Origin: Sporothrix humicola
Taxonomy: Eukaryota > Ascomycota > Sordariomycetes > Ophiostomatales > Ophiostomataceae
NCBI GenBank assembly: GCA_021396245.1
Contig: WNYE01000098.1
Coordinates: 1 to 64,000, forward strand
DNA length: 64,000 nucleotides
Direction: 5' to 3'
Below, piece after piece: positions 11,707-24,500 of this stretch; the first letter of the stretch is position 1, and every line of letters begins with the position of its first letter. The position numbers and the translations under genes were made by a program. The notes under the pieces are model-generated. The model ran no database searches. It was not told the DNA's origin and was given only the letters and a program-made list of their open reading frames with translations.

Positions 11707-13737
11707 GGTGAAGGTGAAGGTGAATTGGTGAAAGAAGAGCGAGTGAAAGACCTGTGGTCAAAGTATCGAAGTGGAAGATGAAAAAAGCGAACGACTGTGA
11801 AGTTGTTCTAAACGACGTGAAAGGTGAAAAAGAGTACCGAAAGGCGGTAGTAGCGAGGGAATTAAAGGTATCGAGTGTGATGTGTAGCGAGAGTACCGAA
11901 AAGGACCAAAGTGAGGCCTTTAAGAGAGGTCGAATGTCGAAGAGTGAAATGGCGAAGAGAGAGAACGAGTGACACAGAAACAGACTTGAAGCAGGCGCCG
12001 CAAACAAACAAAATAAAAAACCTCCCGTGTACCAAAGAATGGAAAAGAGAAAGAAAAGTCTACGACGTCGTGATGCGTGCAACAAACAACGAAGAGAAGA
12101 GAAACAGGAAAACAAAAGACAGGGGAGACAGAGGGAACGAAAGAAACGAGTGAGAGGGAAGACAAAAGCTTAAAAACAGGAGAAGGCGTGAGAAACAAAA
12201 AAGGGCCAAGAAAAAAAAAGAACGCTACCACACTTTCCCCCTCCCACGATACAGAAACAACAAGAGAAAACGGAAGGCAGCGTGGTATTCAAAGGAAGAC
12301 AAAAAGGAAGGCGCGAGGCAAGCTTATTGTCAGGCCCTCCTCGCCCTCGTATTGTGTGTGGATGGCTCCTCCTCCGCTTCTGGACAGTGGGTTGGGTAGC
12401 TTTTTGACTTTTTTAGTCGTGGTTTTTACCGCGTAGCGTGGAAAACAATAGGGGAACCAGACACACGGATGGGGCCTCTCATGGGGCTCCTTCCCACTTT
12501 GAGACGTTGAGGCTACGCTAAACACCACCCAAGAACCAGGGAAGGAAGCGACGCGGGGGGCGAAAAGCAGTAAAAAAAAGAAGAAAATGTCAGAAAGGAC
12601 AGTGCTTCGAGTGGTTCTTTCCGTTTTGATTTGCTCCTTTCTTTTTCTTCTTTCTTTTCTCGGTTTCCTTTGTTTCCTTGGACCGACGGAGACGGCAACT
12701 GCAAGTGGCCCTCTGTGGACTCTCGTTGGCTCTTCCCCCTGCAGAATCGTTATGTTGAATGTCGTCACTAACGGCAGGAACCATGCACCACGGAGCATAG
12801 CGTCCAAGCTTGACATTGGCCCCTGTTCAAGTTGCTCTGCTTGAGAAGGTCGTCGATAAGAGAACGCAAACTCTCTCAATGGCACGAGTGTGCACATCCA
12901 CATACACAAACACTGCTGGGCCTCGTGTGGCTGCATAGTGGAAGCGAATTGAGGCACGGCGCACAAGTTCGAGTATATTGCAAGCAACATCAAAAGGGAT
13001 AAGAGACTTGGTGCCAACAGACACCGGAGCGTTCCTTCCCTACTGCCTAGATCGCTCGCAGAAGGAAGCAACGGACAAGAATGACAAGAACTAACACCGG
13101 GTAAGAGCGATTAGACGGGACGAAAGACGGTTGGCATGTTTGTTCGTACTGAGCAGACTTTGGTTCTCTGTATCCCTGAATTTCTGGATGCGCTTTTTCG
13201 TTTCCATACTTTTCCAGACGGCCGCTGATTCGACCGTTGGGACTTGATGTGCCAGAAACCGGACTGTCAATGACTGCATCGTGCATGGGACGAAAAAAAC
13301 TGTGAGAACCTTTCTGTGTAGTAAAACCACTGGAATGCAAGGTATCCGAATGCGGCAACTTACATAGAAAAGGTACTTTATCCACTAGCTTGGACCGGCG
13401 TCTTTTGTCTCCTCGTACCTTATTTTAGCGCTGTCTTACAGCGGTGGAGCCCGCTGCAAACAGACTCTAGCAAGGACCCGGGACGGACTAACACTGGCTC
13501 GACAGGGAGGGCTCGTGTTTTTTAGGACCGTTTCTTTTTTCTTTTTGACGCCGTCGTTTTGCTGGTGTGCCAGACTTGCTGGTTTTTTTGTAACGAAATA
13601 TTGGTATTTTTTTTTTTAATCAAGGTGCAAAGTACTTTTATTATCTTTGTTGAGGACAAGATGGGTGTTGCCAGAAACTGTGTTTGGTCAAAGAAGGATA
13701 CGGCCGACCGGGGAAGAGTTCGTGAGGGTTATTTTTG

Positions 13738-13770
<33 letters not shown>

Positions 13771-14930
13771 TAAAACAAAAATACACTAACACGGATATGT
13801 TGAGGCAGGTACAAGTCTCGAATGTGTATCGCAGCCTGCATTTGCATCGTGTAAGCTGTTGTACCACATCGGATGCCTGCTCGAACGTCTCCTTTCATTT
13901 CTGCGATACCAAGCTGTTCTAGTCATCCTCTTTCGCGAATCTTTTGATCTTCTTCTTCACAGCATGATCTCCTTCTTAAAAGGGCCGTCTTCTCCGGAGT
14001 ATGGGGTAGTTTGCACGTCAAAAGACAGGGGTTTTAGTGATCAACGTTTAGGGGTCTGATGCGGACGAGCGCTGATCATGATTGTTTCTCAACGTTTTGG
14101 CGCTTTTTGGTGCATTTATTTGGTCGTATGTGCATTTACTGCATCTCGAAATGCGAGTCGTGAAACATTGTCGCTGTTGTTGTGCTGTTATTGTTATGAT
14201 GGTTATCTCTCAATTACATCTCCGTCTGAGAGATGCTCATTTCACGGCAAGGGGGTTGCATTGATATCGTCTGCAAAAGGGGAAAGAGGCAAGAGAAAAC
14301 GGAACGCGCTGCCTGTCATCAGTCGCGCTTCTCACTGTGGTTCTCGTATTCCATCTGATTTCTGGCTTCTCCGCATTTTGTGTCCATTTTGTAGGGGGTC
14401 AAAAAGCTCAAGCCACCAGTCAGAACATTGACGAACCCTCTCGAGAAGCTTGGGCTCCTCTTGTTTTAAGATTGGCTTTCTTGGCAGGGCCATCACATAC
14501 GAACACCACAGCAGGTGCTGCATTTTGCTGCATTTCGTCCCATCTTCCCGGTTGGCTTGTCCGTTTTGCGTATTTTACAGAGATCGTATCGTGAGGTTTA
14601 TCGATTTTCTTGGGTGCAGGAATACGAGGTTTCTGAATAACTTCATTTCCGACGAGAGAAAAAGGTCTATGGATTGGGTGAGAATAAGATAATAGATAAA
14701 GAAAATGGATTAAGAGGGAATACGTCGTACAAAAGAGACTATCCAAAAAGATCGAGGCAAATGGGTCAAAACACCGCCAACTCCATGCCGTCGAGATATC
14801 ATAAAAATAAAAGTGAAACAACCAAAAAAAATCCACCTAGGCCCGCGGACAATTGCCGTTTCGGGGCCTTAAAAATATCCACTCGTACGTCGTACAAATT
14901 CAAACTTCAAGATAACTTCTTCAGTATCCT
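11707..14930. other. Intergenic region, no supported gene
   Basis: About 3.2 kb. Positions 11,707-12,240 are purine-rich on the plus strand (pyrimidine-rich on the coding strand), fitting the leader and promoter of the glucanosyltransferase gene. The remainder has a 28-base A run and scattered short open frames without recognisable domains. A 260-codon minus-strand frame at 12,289-13,071 looks like chance, given its composition and lack of motifs. Confidence 0.5.
13738..13765 (+). repeat. Poly-A homopolymer (28 nt)
   Basis: Uninterrupted run of 28 A on the plus strand. No target-site duplication or upstream retroelement sequence is evident, so a retrotransposed tail is not supported. Length may be imprecise because of sequencing. 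Confidence 0.8.
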
Positions 14931-17504
14931 TCACGCGGCATAGACCGGAGAGTTCCACGACTGCCGGACCTTGTCGCGGATCTGTAAGTTGCGGATCGCT
15001 TGTAGACCGTTGGTCAGGTCGAAACCGCCGCCGTTCGCTTTATCATTGCCGTCCTTGTTGCTGCCGGCTTTGCCGCTGGCAATACTGCCTCCTTCACTTT
15101 CTTCTTCGAGGATGACACTGGCGCCACCGACGCCGGCCACACTGCTGCGGGCACTGCCACCTGAGCCGCTGTCGTTCCGGGAATGGTGCACAGCCGCCCG
15201 TCGTCCGCTCATGGTCCTTTGGGCCCCGTGGTGGCTGCTGAAGCTGCCGTGGCCATAGTTGAAGCTGTTTGTGCGTGACGGGCCGGCGGCCGGGCTGACA
15301 GCGCCGCTGTTGCTGCCCCAGCTGTAGCCGCCAAAGCCTGCACCGCCAGACGTCGGCGACATGGCCATCATGGTCGTGGGCGATACGGCGCGGCTGCTGT
15401 TGGCCGTCGTGTTGGTGCCGTTGGTGGACATGATGAGCCGTGGCGAGTTGGAGTACGAGTGCGAGTGGGAATAGCTGCTGCCGTAGCCGCCGGTGCCGGC
15501 ACCAGCGCTCGCACCGTACGAATAAGCTGCACTATTACCATGGCTGGTGCTGGCACTGACGCCGCCGTACCCGGCATAGTCGGTCCAGCCCATGTTGAAG
15601 CCGCCGTACTCGTGCACGCAGTGCGGCTCCGAGATGCCGCAGTGGTCGCGCAGGATCTGGTACATGCGGGTCTGCACGTCATACGCCGACGGGCGTTCGC
15701 TGGCGTGGAGAGCCAGCATGCGCTCTACGACGTGCAGCATGGGCGCAACACCCGCCAGCGTGCCATCGTAGTCGTCGGAACCGACCTTGGCGGACCGCTT
15801 CTTGCCGAGCGAGGAGGCAGCGTCGCGCGCCAGGCCGGCCATCCAGCTCTCCACCTGGCCCAAGTTCTTGTGGAAGGACGAATCGAGCACGGCACCCCCG
15901 CGCCCTGGTGTCTTGTGCTTGGCGGCACGGTGTGTGGCAAACGACCGTGTCTGGCGCTTCAGCATAAAGCTCAACAGCTCGAGGATAATGCAACCCAGAG
16001 AGAACACATCGGCAGCCTGTGGGTTGAGTTGTGGAATGGGCATGTGTGAGCCGCTGTTGCCGTTGGATGATGAGTAGTAGCCGTCGCCGCCGCTCATAGT
16101 GTTGCTCCGGCTGATGGAAAAGTTGGCCGATGCACCGGCCTGGAAGGCAAAGCCGGATGCTGTCGTCATGTGCTGCTCTGGCGACATGGAGAGGCCCAAG
16201 CCTACATTCTCACCAGCGCTATCGTGCCGATGCCGGCTGCTCGAAACGCCGCTGCCAATAGCGCTATCACGACTGCTGCTGCTGCCATAGACGCTGCCTG
16301 CATACATGCTCATACCCGCACCCCGGCCTCCGGAGCCACCCTCTCCTGTCAGCGTGCTCTTGCGGCTGCTGCTGCCGCTGCCGCCGCCACTGCCTCCGCT
16401 TGGTCCGCTGCTGCTCCCTGATGGCCGGTACCATTGCTCGGGCGCCGCGTAGTCATATGACTCTTTGTCGAAGGAGGCCTTGTCGTGGCTTGACCCGCTG
16501 CTGTCCATGCCAAAGTGTGTAAAGTCGGAGAAGAAGACGTGGTTGTCGTTGTTGTGGTGGCTAAAGAGGACGGTCGACGGCTTGATGTTACCGTGTGAGA
16601 GGCCGCGATTGTGCACAAAACACAGAGTGTCTACGAGGCAGTGAATCCAGTTGAAGATGAGCCGGCGCCGGTCGCGTTTGGCCAGGGCCTTGATCGGCGC
16701 CGGCGTCGTAGCCAGCATCGACTTGAGGCTGCCCTCGCCTGCGGGTGTAAACAGCACGTAGCCGTAGCCCTGGTGGGCATACGACGCAAAGTAGGAGACG
16801 AGATGGTCGTTTTGCACAGATTTGATGCTCGTGACCTCGTACTGGAACTCTTCGAGGGTGACGTAGCCGGACCCATAGGCAGAGCCGGCGATAGGCGCCA
16901 GTGGGATGCGCCGCCGAGCAAAGACCATGCCTGGGTAGTTGGGGAGGACGACCCTGTCACCGCCGCCGGGCAGGCTGCTTCCACCGCCCAGTCCGCTGCC
17001 GGAGCTGCTGCTGCTTGTGAGACCGCCGCCGCCACTGCCTCCTGGTGATAAGCTGCCGTCACTGATGCTGACCCCGCCTGGGCTGCGGTCAACCAGGTCG
17101 AGCGGCACCACCTCCATATCCTCGTAGACGACAACATCGTCGCTGCGCTCCAATGGCTTGAGCAGATAGTAATATTGGCGCTGGTGGAACTTGCGGTCGA
17201 AACGGGTGTCGCGGTTGGGTGTCAGGGCGAGGCGCTCGACGTGCTCACGGGCAATAGGCAGGTCTTCGTCGTCCCACGAGTCGTCAATGACGCCAAAGAT
17301 CTGGTCAGGCACGTGGAGGTCAACCAAGATCAAAAAGATCTTTTTGGCCTTCTCGTCGATCCACTCCCAGTATGTGCCGTCGGTGAGGCCATCGCCAAAG
17401 GCCACCGGCCGGTCGAGGCGGGCGATTTCGTCGGGGAGGAGATGTGAGCACACAAACTGGCGCGTGACTGTGCGCTCGATGCGGTTTGCGTCGTACCAGA
17501 CCAT
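14931..17504 (-). CDS. Protein kinase-fold protein, probable pseudokinase
   Basis: Single uninterrupted frame of 857 aa with a good start context (CACAATGG). The N-terminal ~110 residues (MVWYDANRIERTVTRQFVC...) form a conserved-looking module common in filamentous fungi but without a name I can give. Residues ~185-480 resemble a protein kinase fold. An N-lobe region GMVFARRRIPLAP is followed by an alphaC-like stretch and then SHGNIKPSTVLFS in place of HRDxKxxN and VFFSDFTHFG in place of DFG. APEQW (APE motif) and a later region IFSLG-like (DVFSLGCIILELLSFMLK) are retained. The catalytic Asp of HRD is Asn, the VAIK Lys appears to be Arg, and the Gly of DFG is Thr. This suggests weak or absent catalysis and a scaffold role. 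Long Gly/Ser-rich insertions interrupt the fold, and the C-terminal third is low complexity. Confidence 0.82.
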   Translation of the reverse strand: MVWYDANRIERTVTRQFVCSHLLPDEIARLDRPVAFGDGLTDGTYWEWIDEKAKKIFLILVDLHVPDQIFGVIDDSWDDEDLPIAREHVERLALTPNRDTRFDRKFHQRQYYYLLKPLERSDDVVVYEDMEVVPLDLVDRSPGGVSISDGSLSPGGSGGGGLTSSSSSGSGLGGGSSLPGGGDRVVLPNYPGMVFARRRIPLAPIAGSAYGSGYVTLEEFQYEVTSIKSVQNDHLVSYFASYAHQGYGYVLFTPAGEGSLKSMLATTPAPIKALAKRDRRRLIFNWIHCLVDTLCFVHNRGLSHGNIKPSTVLFSHHNNDNHVFFSDFTHFGMDSSGSSHDKASFDKESYDYAAPEQWYRPSGSSSGPSGGSGGGSGSSSRKSTLTGEGGSGGRGAGMSMYAGSVYGSSSSRDSAIGSGVSSSRHRHDSAGENVGLGLSMSPEQHMTTASGFAFQAGASANFSISRSNTMSGGDGYYSSSNGNSGSHMPIPQLNPQAADVFSLGCIILELLSFMLKRQTRSFATHRAAKHKTPGRGGAVLDSSFHKNLGQVESWMAGLARDAASSLGKKRSAKVGSDDYDGTLAGVAPMLHVVERMLALHASERPSAYDVQTRMYQILRDHCGISEPHCVHEYGGFNMGWTDYAGYGGVSASTSHGNSAAYSYGASAGAGTGGYGSSYSHSHSYSNSPRLIMSTNGTNTTANSSRAVSPTTMMAMSPTSGGAGFGGYSWGSNSGAVSPAAGPSRTNSFNYGHGSFSSHHGAQRTMSGRRAAVHHSRNDSGSGGSARSSVAGVGGASVILEEESEGGSIASGKAGSNKDGNDKANGGGFDLTNGLQAIRNLQIRDKVRQSWNSPVYAA

Positions 17505-20500
17505 TGTGGCGGCAGTTTGCGTGTATAGGAAGGAGAGTTGTCGTATAAGTCGATATCTATGCTAAGCTGCCGTATGAGGGCGAAACGTTGTTATAAGGCG
17601 ATCTACACGGCGATTGGTGTCTCACGCCCACATTTGATACATGTTTGAGAGGCTGAAGGGAGATGGTCGAGAGAGAAGAGAGTGTATGCGGTATGAGGAT
17701 GTCGGGTGGAGATATGTGGCAACGTCGAGATATAAGGGTCAAGGTGAGGAGGAGGGGAACGGGGGGAGTAAAGAGTCTTTTGATCCTCTTTTGACAGTTG
17801 ACGTTTATCTACTCGACGCACATGAGAGGACGTGACCAATATGGGAATAGAAGAACTAAGAAAGACCAGAGGTGCGGAACGGAGCAAGCGACAAGGGTGG
17901 CAAAGACAAAAGGAGGGTGAAGACCACGCGATTTCCCGGGAATGAGGGGACGGTGGAGGAGGAAGGAGCGATTGATGGAGGGTAGGAAGCGACGATGGAG
18001 AGGAAAGAAGGTGTGTAACGACAGAAAAAAGAAGGCACAACCCAATCAAGAAGGAACAATGGAAAATTTCAGAAGACAAAGACACAGAAGAAAGAAACAG
18101 ACTCGAGGAAGGAGGGTGAGGAAAAATGAGGAAAGAACGACTCAAAAACAAAATCCAGCCAACCGTCGCGAGGCGGTTTATCAAGCAGCAGGGGCCCAGC
18201 TACCCCGTTTTCTGATATATTCCCTGCAGGTCCACCACATCCACCACACATGGCAAAAAGCCACGCGCTCTCGAGAGTTTACTCTCTGAACGGCGTATCT
18301 GTGCACATTTTGAAGAATTGTTTTGTATTTAGAGTCTTGGTTTTGTTCCTTTTCTCCCTTTCTTCCCTTTCCCTCGTTCCATCGTTCCCCACCAACCCTT
18401 TCTTTTGGGAAAAGTTGTGATAGTCATGGCCCTGGTCCTGGCGTGCCACTCGCTCCTTCCTGGGATAAGGCCACCGAGTGGCCCAAGAGATAGGCACGAC
18501 AGCCGGCAAGAAAGGCAAGAGGGAGGAAGGGCCACGAATGACAATGAAAGGAAGGAGCGATGGACATCAAAAAGAGGGCCCTACGACGCACGTTACAGTA
18601 GTTCGGTCCCGATGGCAAGGTTTGACGGTACGGCCTGGTACGGAAATGGATGTATGAGTATCAAAGAGGAAATAGAGTGTTCAAAAGAGGCCATGAAGGG
18701 ATGTGACGAAGAAAAATTCAACATTTGATGCGAGTTCTTGTGCATGCAGAATGATGGAGTGGAGTTGTCAATGCATCGAGGCGGAGCGTTGTTTCTTTTT
18801 CTTTTCTTTCTTTTGATGATTCCTTCTCTTCTTTAACACATTTAAATATGGAATATTGAACAAAAAATCGAACCATTGATTCAAATAATAAGCCGAATTT
18901 GAGGCTGCCTCCTGCGTCGTTCCTATCAGCCGCACCCTTCAAGATATTTTAGTGGTTTGATAGGCTGGATATCAACCTTTTCTCGAATCACAGTCCCCAA
19001 TTTCAATATCTCGAGACGTCAAGTGCCCTTACGACGATTGAGTCTGAGTAAGGTCATCCTTTGCTCTGATTTTTCTCGCCTCCGGTTCATCTTCGAAATG
19101 TGCACTTTTCTTTTCTTATTGCTCTGTCGTTGATTTTTCGAGTTTCGAGATAAAGGGACAGGGGGTGGGAAACAAAACAACTAACAAACCTAACAAACAG
19201 ACGGGCGGACACACCAAAAGGAGGGCCGCTTCGACCTCTGATTGGCCAGAGGGGTTAAAGATAAACGACAAGAAGGCTACGGCTACAGCCCGAAAAAGAA
19301 ACAAAATGGTCGCAGAAATCCACTTTGACTGGTGTGCCCCCCAAAATCCACTTGCTCTCGCCCTCCTTTCCCCCAGTTCCCCAAGAGATAAGGAAATGGA
19401 TGGCTATTTGACGACGAGTCGTGCATTTTTTGAGTGTGCCCTTTTGTCTTTTCTTATTTTCCTCATCGCTCCTTCCGTGCCCTCCCTCCTTGTCTACCTG
19501 GGGCTTGTGATATTACTGTGTACAGAGGTACTTCCGCTCCAAGTTCCAACAACAATGGAAAGAACTACGCACATCTTCAAACTCGCCTCCGTTTGCTCTT
19601 TCCTTTGCCTTCTCTTCTCCCGTCGTGGAAAGAGCGTGGGATGAGTGGGGAAGAAAGACATTGAACTCAAGACAAGACAAAAGGAAGGAGGGACACACGA
19701 CCAGGCAGGTGGGACCCTCCGTAACGGGGATTGACCGGTAGCCCAGCCTATCTCCCGTATCTTTTAGCATGGCCGTTGAGAGACGCAGGGACAAGCCCTC
19801 TTCAGATTTTTGAAGCCCTCGGCTGTCTGCTCCTTATTCGCTCAAGTGTGAAAGCACTCTCGTGTGAAGAGTTTTTCAATCCCGCTCTTTGCAGAGGTCT
19901 GCAAAGCACGGTCAATTTTGACGTCGTATACTGTAGAACAGAGAACAGACGTTCATCGTCATCGAAATCCACTGCATCGTGAATTCCCGATCTGTTGTTG
20001 TACGCAGTGCCCTTTTTATCAAATAACTATTTTATTCTCCTTGTCTAAGACGGCTACAGCCGCGAAACCGCCCGCCAAAAGGCAGTTGGGGCTGGAGCTT
20101 TACTGGACCTTGCATAGTATTCATTACGTACAGCTATGCTCTGCGAATGGACAGACTGGCGACGGAATCTGGGGCGAAATCTTTAAAGCAACGAGACGGG
20201 ATAGCGGATCGGGACCAACCAACGGCGAGTCAAACAACAAGGACAAGAGCTATGTATTTTGTACCAACAGACAACAGACAACATCCTGCATCCTGCAGAA
20301 ATGATGATGTTCGTCGAGAACACAAAAATTGACAACTCACCGAATATTACGTCGTATTGACGAGAGAAAAAGAAGACGCAGAATTGCCCCTCTTGCTCTC
20401 CGTCTTGTCTCCGGCTGTCCGAAGGGAAACAATTCAACCTGTCGGAACCTGGGATAGGCGAGATACGTGGGGTGGTTGCCTCTCTTTTTTGTCTTTCTGT

Positions 20501-21513
20501 CTCTTCTGCTGTCTTTTCCCATTCGATGCTGTTGTGGCAGTTTTGCCCGACCGGCGTTTACTGTCACCAATTTCATTCTTGTGTCCTTTCTCTCTCTCTC
20601 TTTCTCTTCTGTGGCGCCCCCACACTTCCCCCCGTGTTTGGCTCATCAGCTGTGAAACCCCAAACCAGAGTATCTCGTCAAAAGGAGAGGTCACCCACGA
20701 TAGCCTTCCCTTTTCGTGGTTGAGAATTGCCCTTTCCCACATCTCGCTCCCGAATATTTGGTCCACGCCAATAAACGCCCTTCTGTATTGGCAATGTCTT
20801 GGCCAAGACCTGTAGAAGGAAAGAAGAGGACAGAGAAGGTGTACCGGAAAGGCACCACGATATTGAAGCTTGATATGATAGGCATGATTTCGACCCGGAG
20901 AGATGACCGCTAGAGTGGGGGGAAACAACCGTAAACTGCATTGCAGAACAGCGAGCTGAAAATAATATCAGACGAGAGAGACGAGGGAGACAAGAGGGGA
21001 AAGCAAAGTGATAGACAGGAACGGAAAAGTAAGGCCAGTTTTCGCTTCTTTTTTCTATTCTGATAACGGCTGGCAGATAAGTGAAGACCACAAAACGAGG
21101 GGAGGGAGAAGGGAACGCATGTGAAGATATATGCAGGACGCATGTCGGCGACGCTGCACAAAGCACATCGTATTTGTTGCATGGCGTATGCCCCCCACGT
21201 ATATTGCAGTATGTGCATTTGATAGCAAGCAGAGAGTAAGACGGAGACAGGCATGCGCAGGAGAATTCAAACAGGTGACGATAGGGTAGGAAGCGGCCAA
21301 CTGCGTCATTGGCACACATGTGGCTGAAGGTGTATGAGGAGGCTTCCCGTTGCATCAAAACAGGGCATCAAAAAGGAGTGTCAAAAATTGAGGAAATACC
21401 ACAACATGCCTAAACATATGAGATGCCAAATCGTAACTCTTTTGTAGACACCCAAGATACCTAAAAATGCCTGAAGTACAACGATCTCCAATAATGGCAA
21501 AAGGCCCCAAACA
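17505..21513. other. Intergenic region, no supported gene apart from one repeat
   Basis: About 4 kb upstream of the pseudokinase gene and downstream of Dicer-2. Positions 17,600-18,250 are purine-rich on the plus strand, consistent with the kinase gene's leader. A 138-bp dispersed repeat lies at 19,634-19,771. Short open frames such as the 226-codon minus frame at 20,678-21,358 show no domain, and several are disrupted homopolymer-rich sequence. Confidence 0.5.
19634..19771 (-). repeat. 138-bp dispersed repeat, copy 1
   Basis: The reverse complement of this stretch matches 49,682-49,819 over 138 positions with about two differences, both C/T type. The boundary is sharp on both sides: outside it the two loci are unrelated. 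It begins CATGCTAAAAGATACGG on the minus strand and ends ATCCCACGC. No terminal inverted repeats or obvious target-site duplications were seen at the edges. Confidence 0.85.
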
Positions 21514-24500
21514 CTACTTTTCCTTGCTCTCCTGGCCAAAAGTTCCTGCTTTCCAGGCCTCCACGGCCATCTCCGCTGCCCGCGTCTCGGCCTCCTCCTT
21601 GGTGTTGCAAAAGTTGACCTCAAACTCGCACTTTCCGTTGACAAATAGCCGGCAACGGAAGACAACGCTGTTGCCGGGATCACCCAAAATGGCATTGTGG
21701 CGGATCTCGGCCTCGTTCATCGTTTCTTCCTCGGACGTCTCGCTGTATACAGTGGTGTTGTCACTGTCGTCCAATCCGTCGCTGGAGGCACTGCCATTGC
21801 CACCAGTACCAACGTCGGCATCGCTAGATGGAATACGCTTCCTCTTCACCGATGGGCTTCTGGAGCCGGACTCGGCAGTCTGGGCATCTTGCACGCTGAT
21901 GCCCATCTCGGCCGCCGCCTCGGCCCTCGTCATCCGCTTTACTTCGTAATCCAGCTTGGCACTGCCTGTTGAGGTACCGAGTTCTTCCTTGGGATGAAGC
22001 AGCTGAATATTTTCGTCCACAGCGCGCCGAAGGTATGGTAGGATACCGACGGCATCGATAAACTGCTCCACGACGGCCATGGATCCTGAATCGACCCATA
22101 TGGCGCCAATAATCGCCTCGAGCACGTCCGAGTAAAACTTGTGTGCTCCCAGGGCCATGAGGTCGGCCCATGGATACTTGTGGCCCTGCCAGAGCTGCGT
22201 AAGGATTGTGTCTTTCTTGCTGGCAAACCGCTCTGAAAAGATCTCCTGTGCAATGCCCATCTCGCGAGATGCGCCATGACGCATGAATGAGCAGAGGGGC
22301 TTTTCAAAGGGCTCATTTGTTTCTGCTGCCGGACGCGTACTGAACGGTCCAATCGAGGAAGCAGCGACAGGCTCGGTGATTGTGAACATCATGGCTGTAA
22401 AGGCCAGGAAAGCCGCATTGGCTAATGTCGTCCTCAAAAGGTGCATCCGTTGGTGAGACAGTGCTGGGCGTACGCTAGCCAGTGTTTGCACAATGACATG
22501 GTCGAGGATGGCGTCACCAATGAACTCGAGCCGCTCCATGCAAGCCCCTTCTTGCTCACTGGGCATAGAGGCGTGTGTGATGGCTTCGATCAGAAGCGAT
22601 TTCTTGTTGAACGTATAGCCGATCAGTTCCTCAAGTCCAGACGGCACAGGGCATGGCGGTTGATCAGGGGCCGCGTTGTAGAGGATATCCCGGCATCCTT
22701 GTAGGGACAGCCAGTTTATGTCTGGTATAAACAGATTGATGCACTGCAGCGCCTTTTCCATGCCACTGTCTGCATGACATGCACCAATGAGTGCCTCCAC
22801 GACATCGGCCAGCATTTTTGTTGACATTTCCAGCGGTGGTGGCTTCTTCTTAGGTGTTCCAGTCTCGCTTGGTGTATTGCTGGTGTCAGTACTTCCCTCG
22901 GTGTTTAAGGCCGGGTCGAGCGAATCGCAGTATCTCTTCCAGGTTCTCAGCGACCACTGTTTGGAGACAATGAAATGGTCGATCCCGAGATCCAAAGCTG
23001 CTCGGCAAAGGCGGGAGTTGGCAACAAGCCGATCCTTGAATAGCGAGAGGTAGCCTTCCGGTACGTAAAGGTCTAGAAGGAAAAACGAGGTTAGTAAACA
23101 CATGTCTGTCTAGGATCGAAGGATTGCACATACTATGAGCGGCAACGTTTGCCGTGGCGGTGACCTTCAGGATAGAATCGCCAATGAACTCGAGATACTC
23201 GTAGTTTGTGGGTAGTCGGGCCATAGGAGCGCTAATTGCGGAAGCAACAAGAGCTGTATCTTTGATAGCGAGGCAAGAGAGGCGAGACGAATGAACCATC
23301 TCCGTAGCAACATAATACAGTTCTATGATCGCGGTCAGAGGTGGTAGCAAGGCACCGAGTTGAACATAGGAAATTGGGAGACCGTCAACCCGGCATTCGG
23401 CTGCCGGAAGAACTCGAGGGTATGGCCTGGTTGAGAACGTAGCTTGAGAAGATGCCTCAGTAGGACTATCTTCATCATCATCAAGGACCACATTAGACGT
23501 CCTGTGAAGCATGCCGACAATCTTGGGCCACGGCCGCACCACAACGTATGCCGCATCTTCCGGCGCATCTTCAAAGCCCTTGTAAGTTTTCTTGATCAGG
23601 TTGGATGCCGGTTTCTTGGAGAGGTACTCCTGGAAATAGTATGGTGTATTTTCTGCATCGCGCACCAGACATGCCAGGCTTGGAGAGAAGGGTCGTCTCA
23701 TATCCTCGTAAATCTGTGGATCAAATGGCCGCGAGCCTATGAGCTCTTTTCTCAGGTGCTCATCCCTGCACACAACTCGAACAAGCCGGTGCATGTCGCT
23801 TAAGGGCCATCGGTGACCGAAAGCAGCGGATAGGAGAGCCATGGTGTGGTCATTGCTGTCGTGATATTGGCCCTCTTCACGACCATAGTCCTGACGTTGG
23901 CCGCCAGAAATATGCACCGTCCAAGGTCGGCTTGAATGAGCAGTCCAATAAATTGGAAACGGTGGGATATCAGGCATTTCACATGGTATTATGATGTCGG
24001 CTTCAAAAAGGTCCATCCCACGATCGTCGACAATGCGAACGGTATGCCGATGGACGTACATATTGAGACCAGTGGAGGATGTCTCCCTTCTCTTCCAAAG
24101 CTCACGTACGTCGGGCCATGGCCGGTATTGCCTGCACACGGCTACCACGCCTGATCTACCTTCAACTGTGCGGGAAGCGATATCATCGGCTGGCTTTGGA
24201 GGTAGCAAATTGTCCGTGAGGAGGCCGGCTTTGAAAATGGCACTGTAGGCTTTGAATGCTGCGTCGGCTATGGCGTCCGACTTCAACTTCCAAGAAAAGG
24301 CACTCTCGGCTCGGCGAAGATGAACTGGTAGTGTGATGGGAAGTCTCACTGTGGCACGGAACTCTTCCGGGTCATCGGCAACCTGGTGTAATTTGAAAAT
24401 CGGTCGACAGTCAACAAACGGCGCCGTTGCCATTGTGTTACAGAAGTGGTTTAAATGGCCCTTGGCATCCCGTGGCAACAACCGGGCACCTGTAGATTCG

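Noticed and set aside
12289..13071. 260-codon minus-strand open frame upstream of the glucanosyltransferase
   Set aside because: No recognised motif, irregular composition with Lys/Arg and Phe runs that follow homopolymer DNA, and overlap with promoter/leader-like sequence.
13738..13765. Poly-A run considered as the tail of a retrotransposed sequence
   Set aside because: No retroelement coding sequence upstream and no flanking target-site duplication visible.
20678..21358. 226-codon minus-strand open frame 3' of Dicer-2
   Set aside because: Ser/Cys/Phe-rich without motifs, no leader or intron pattern, probably chance in the 3' flank.
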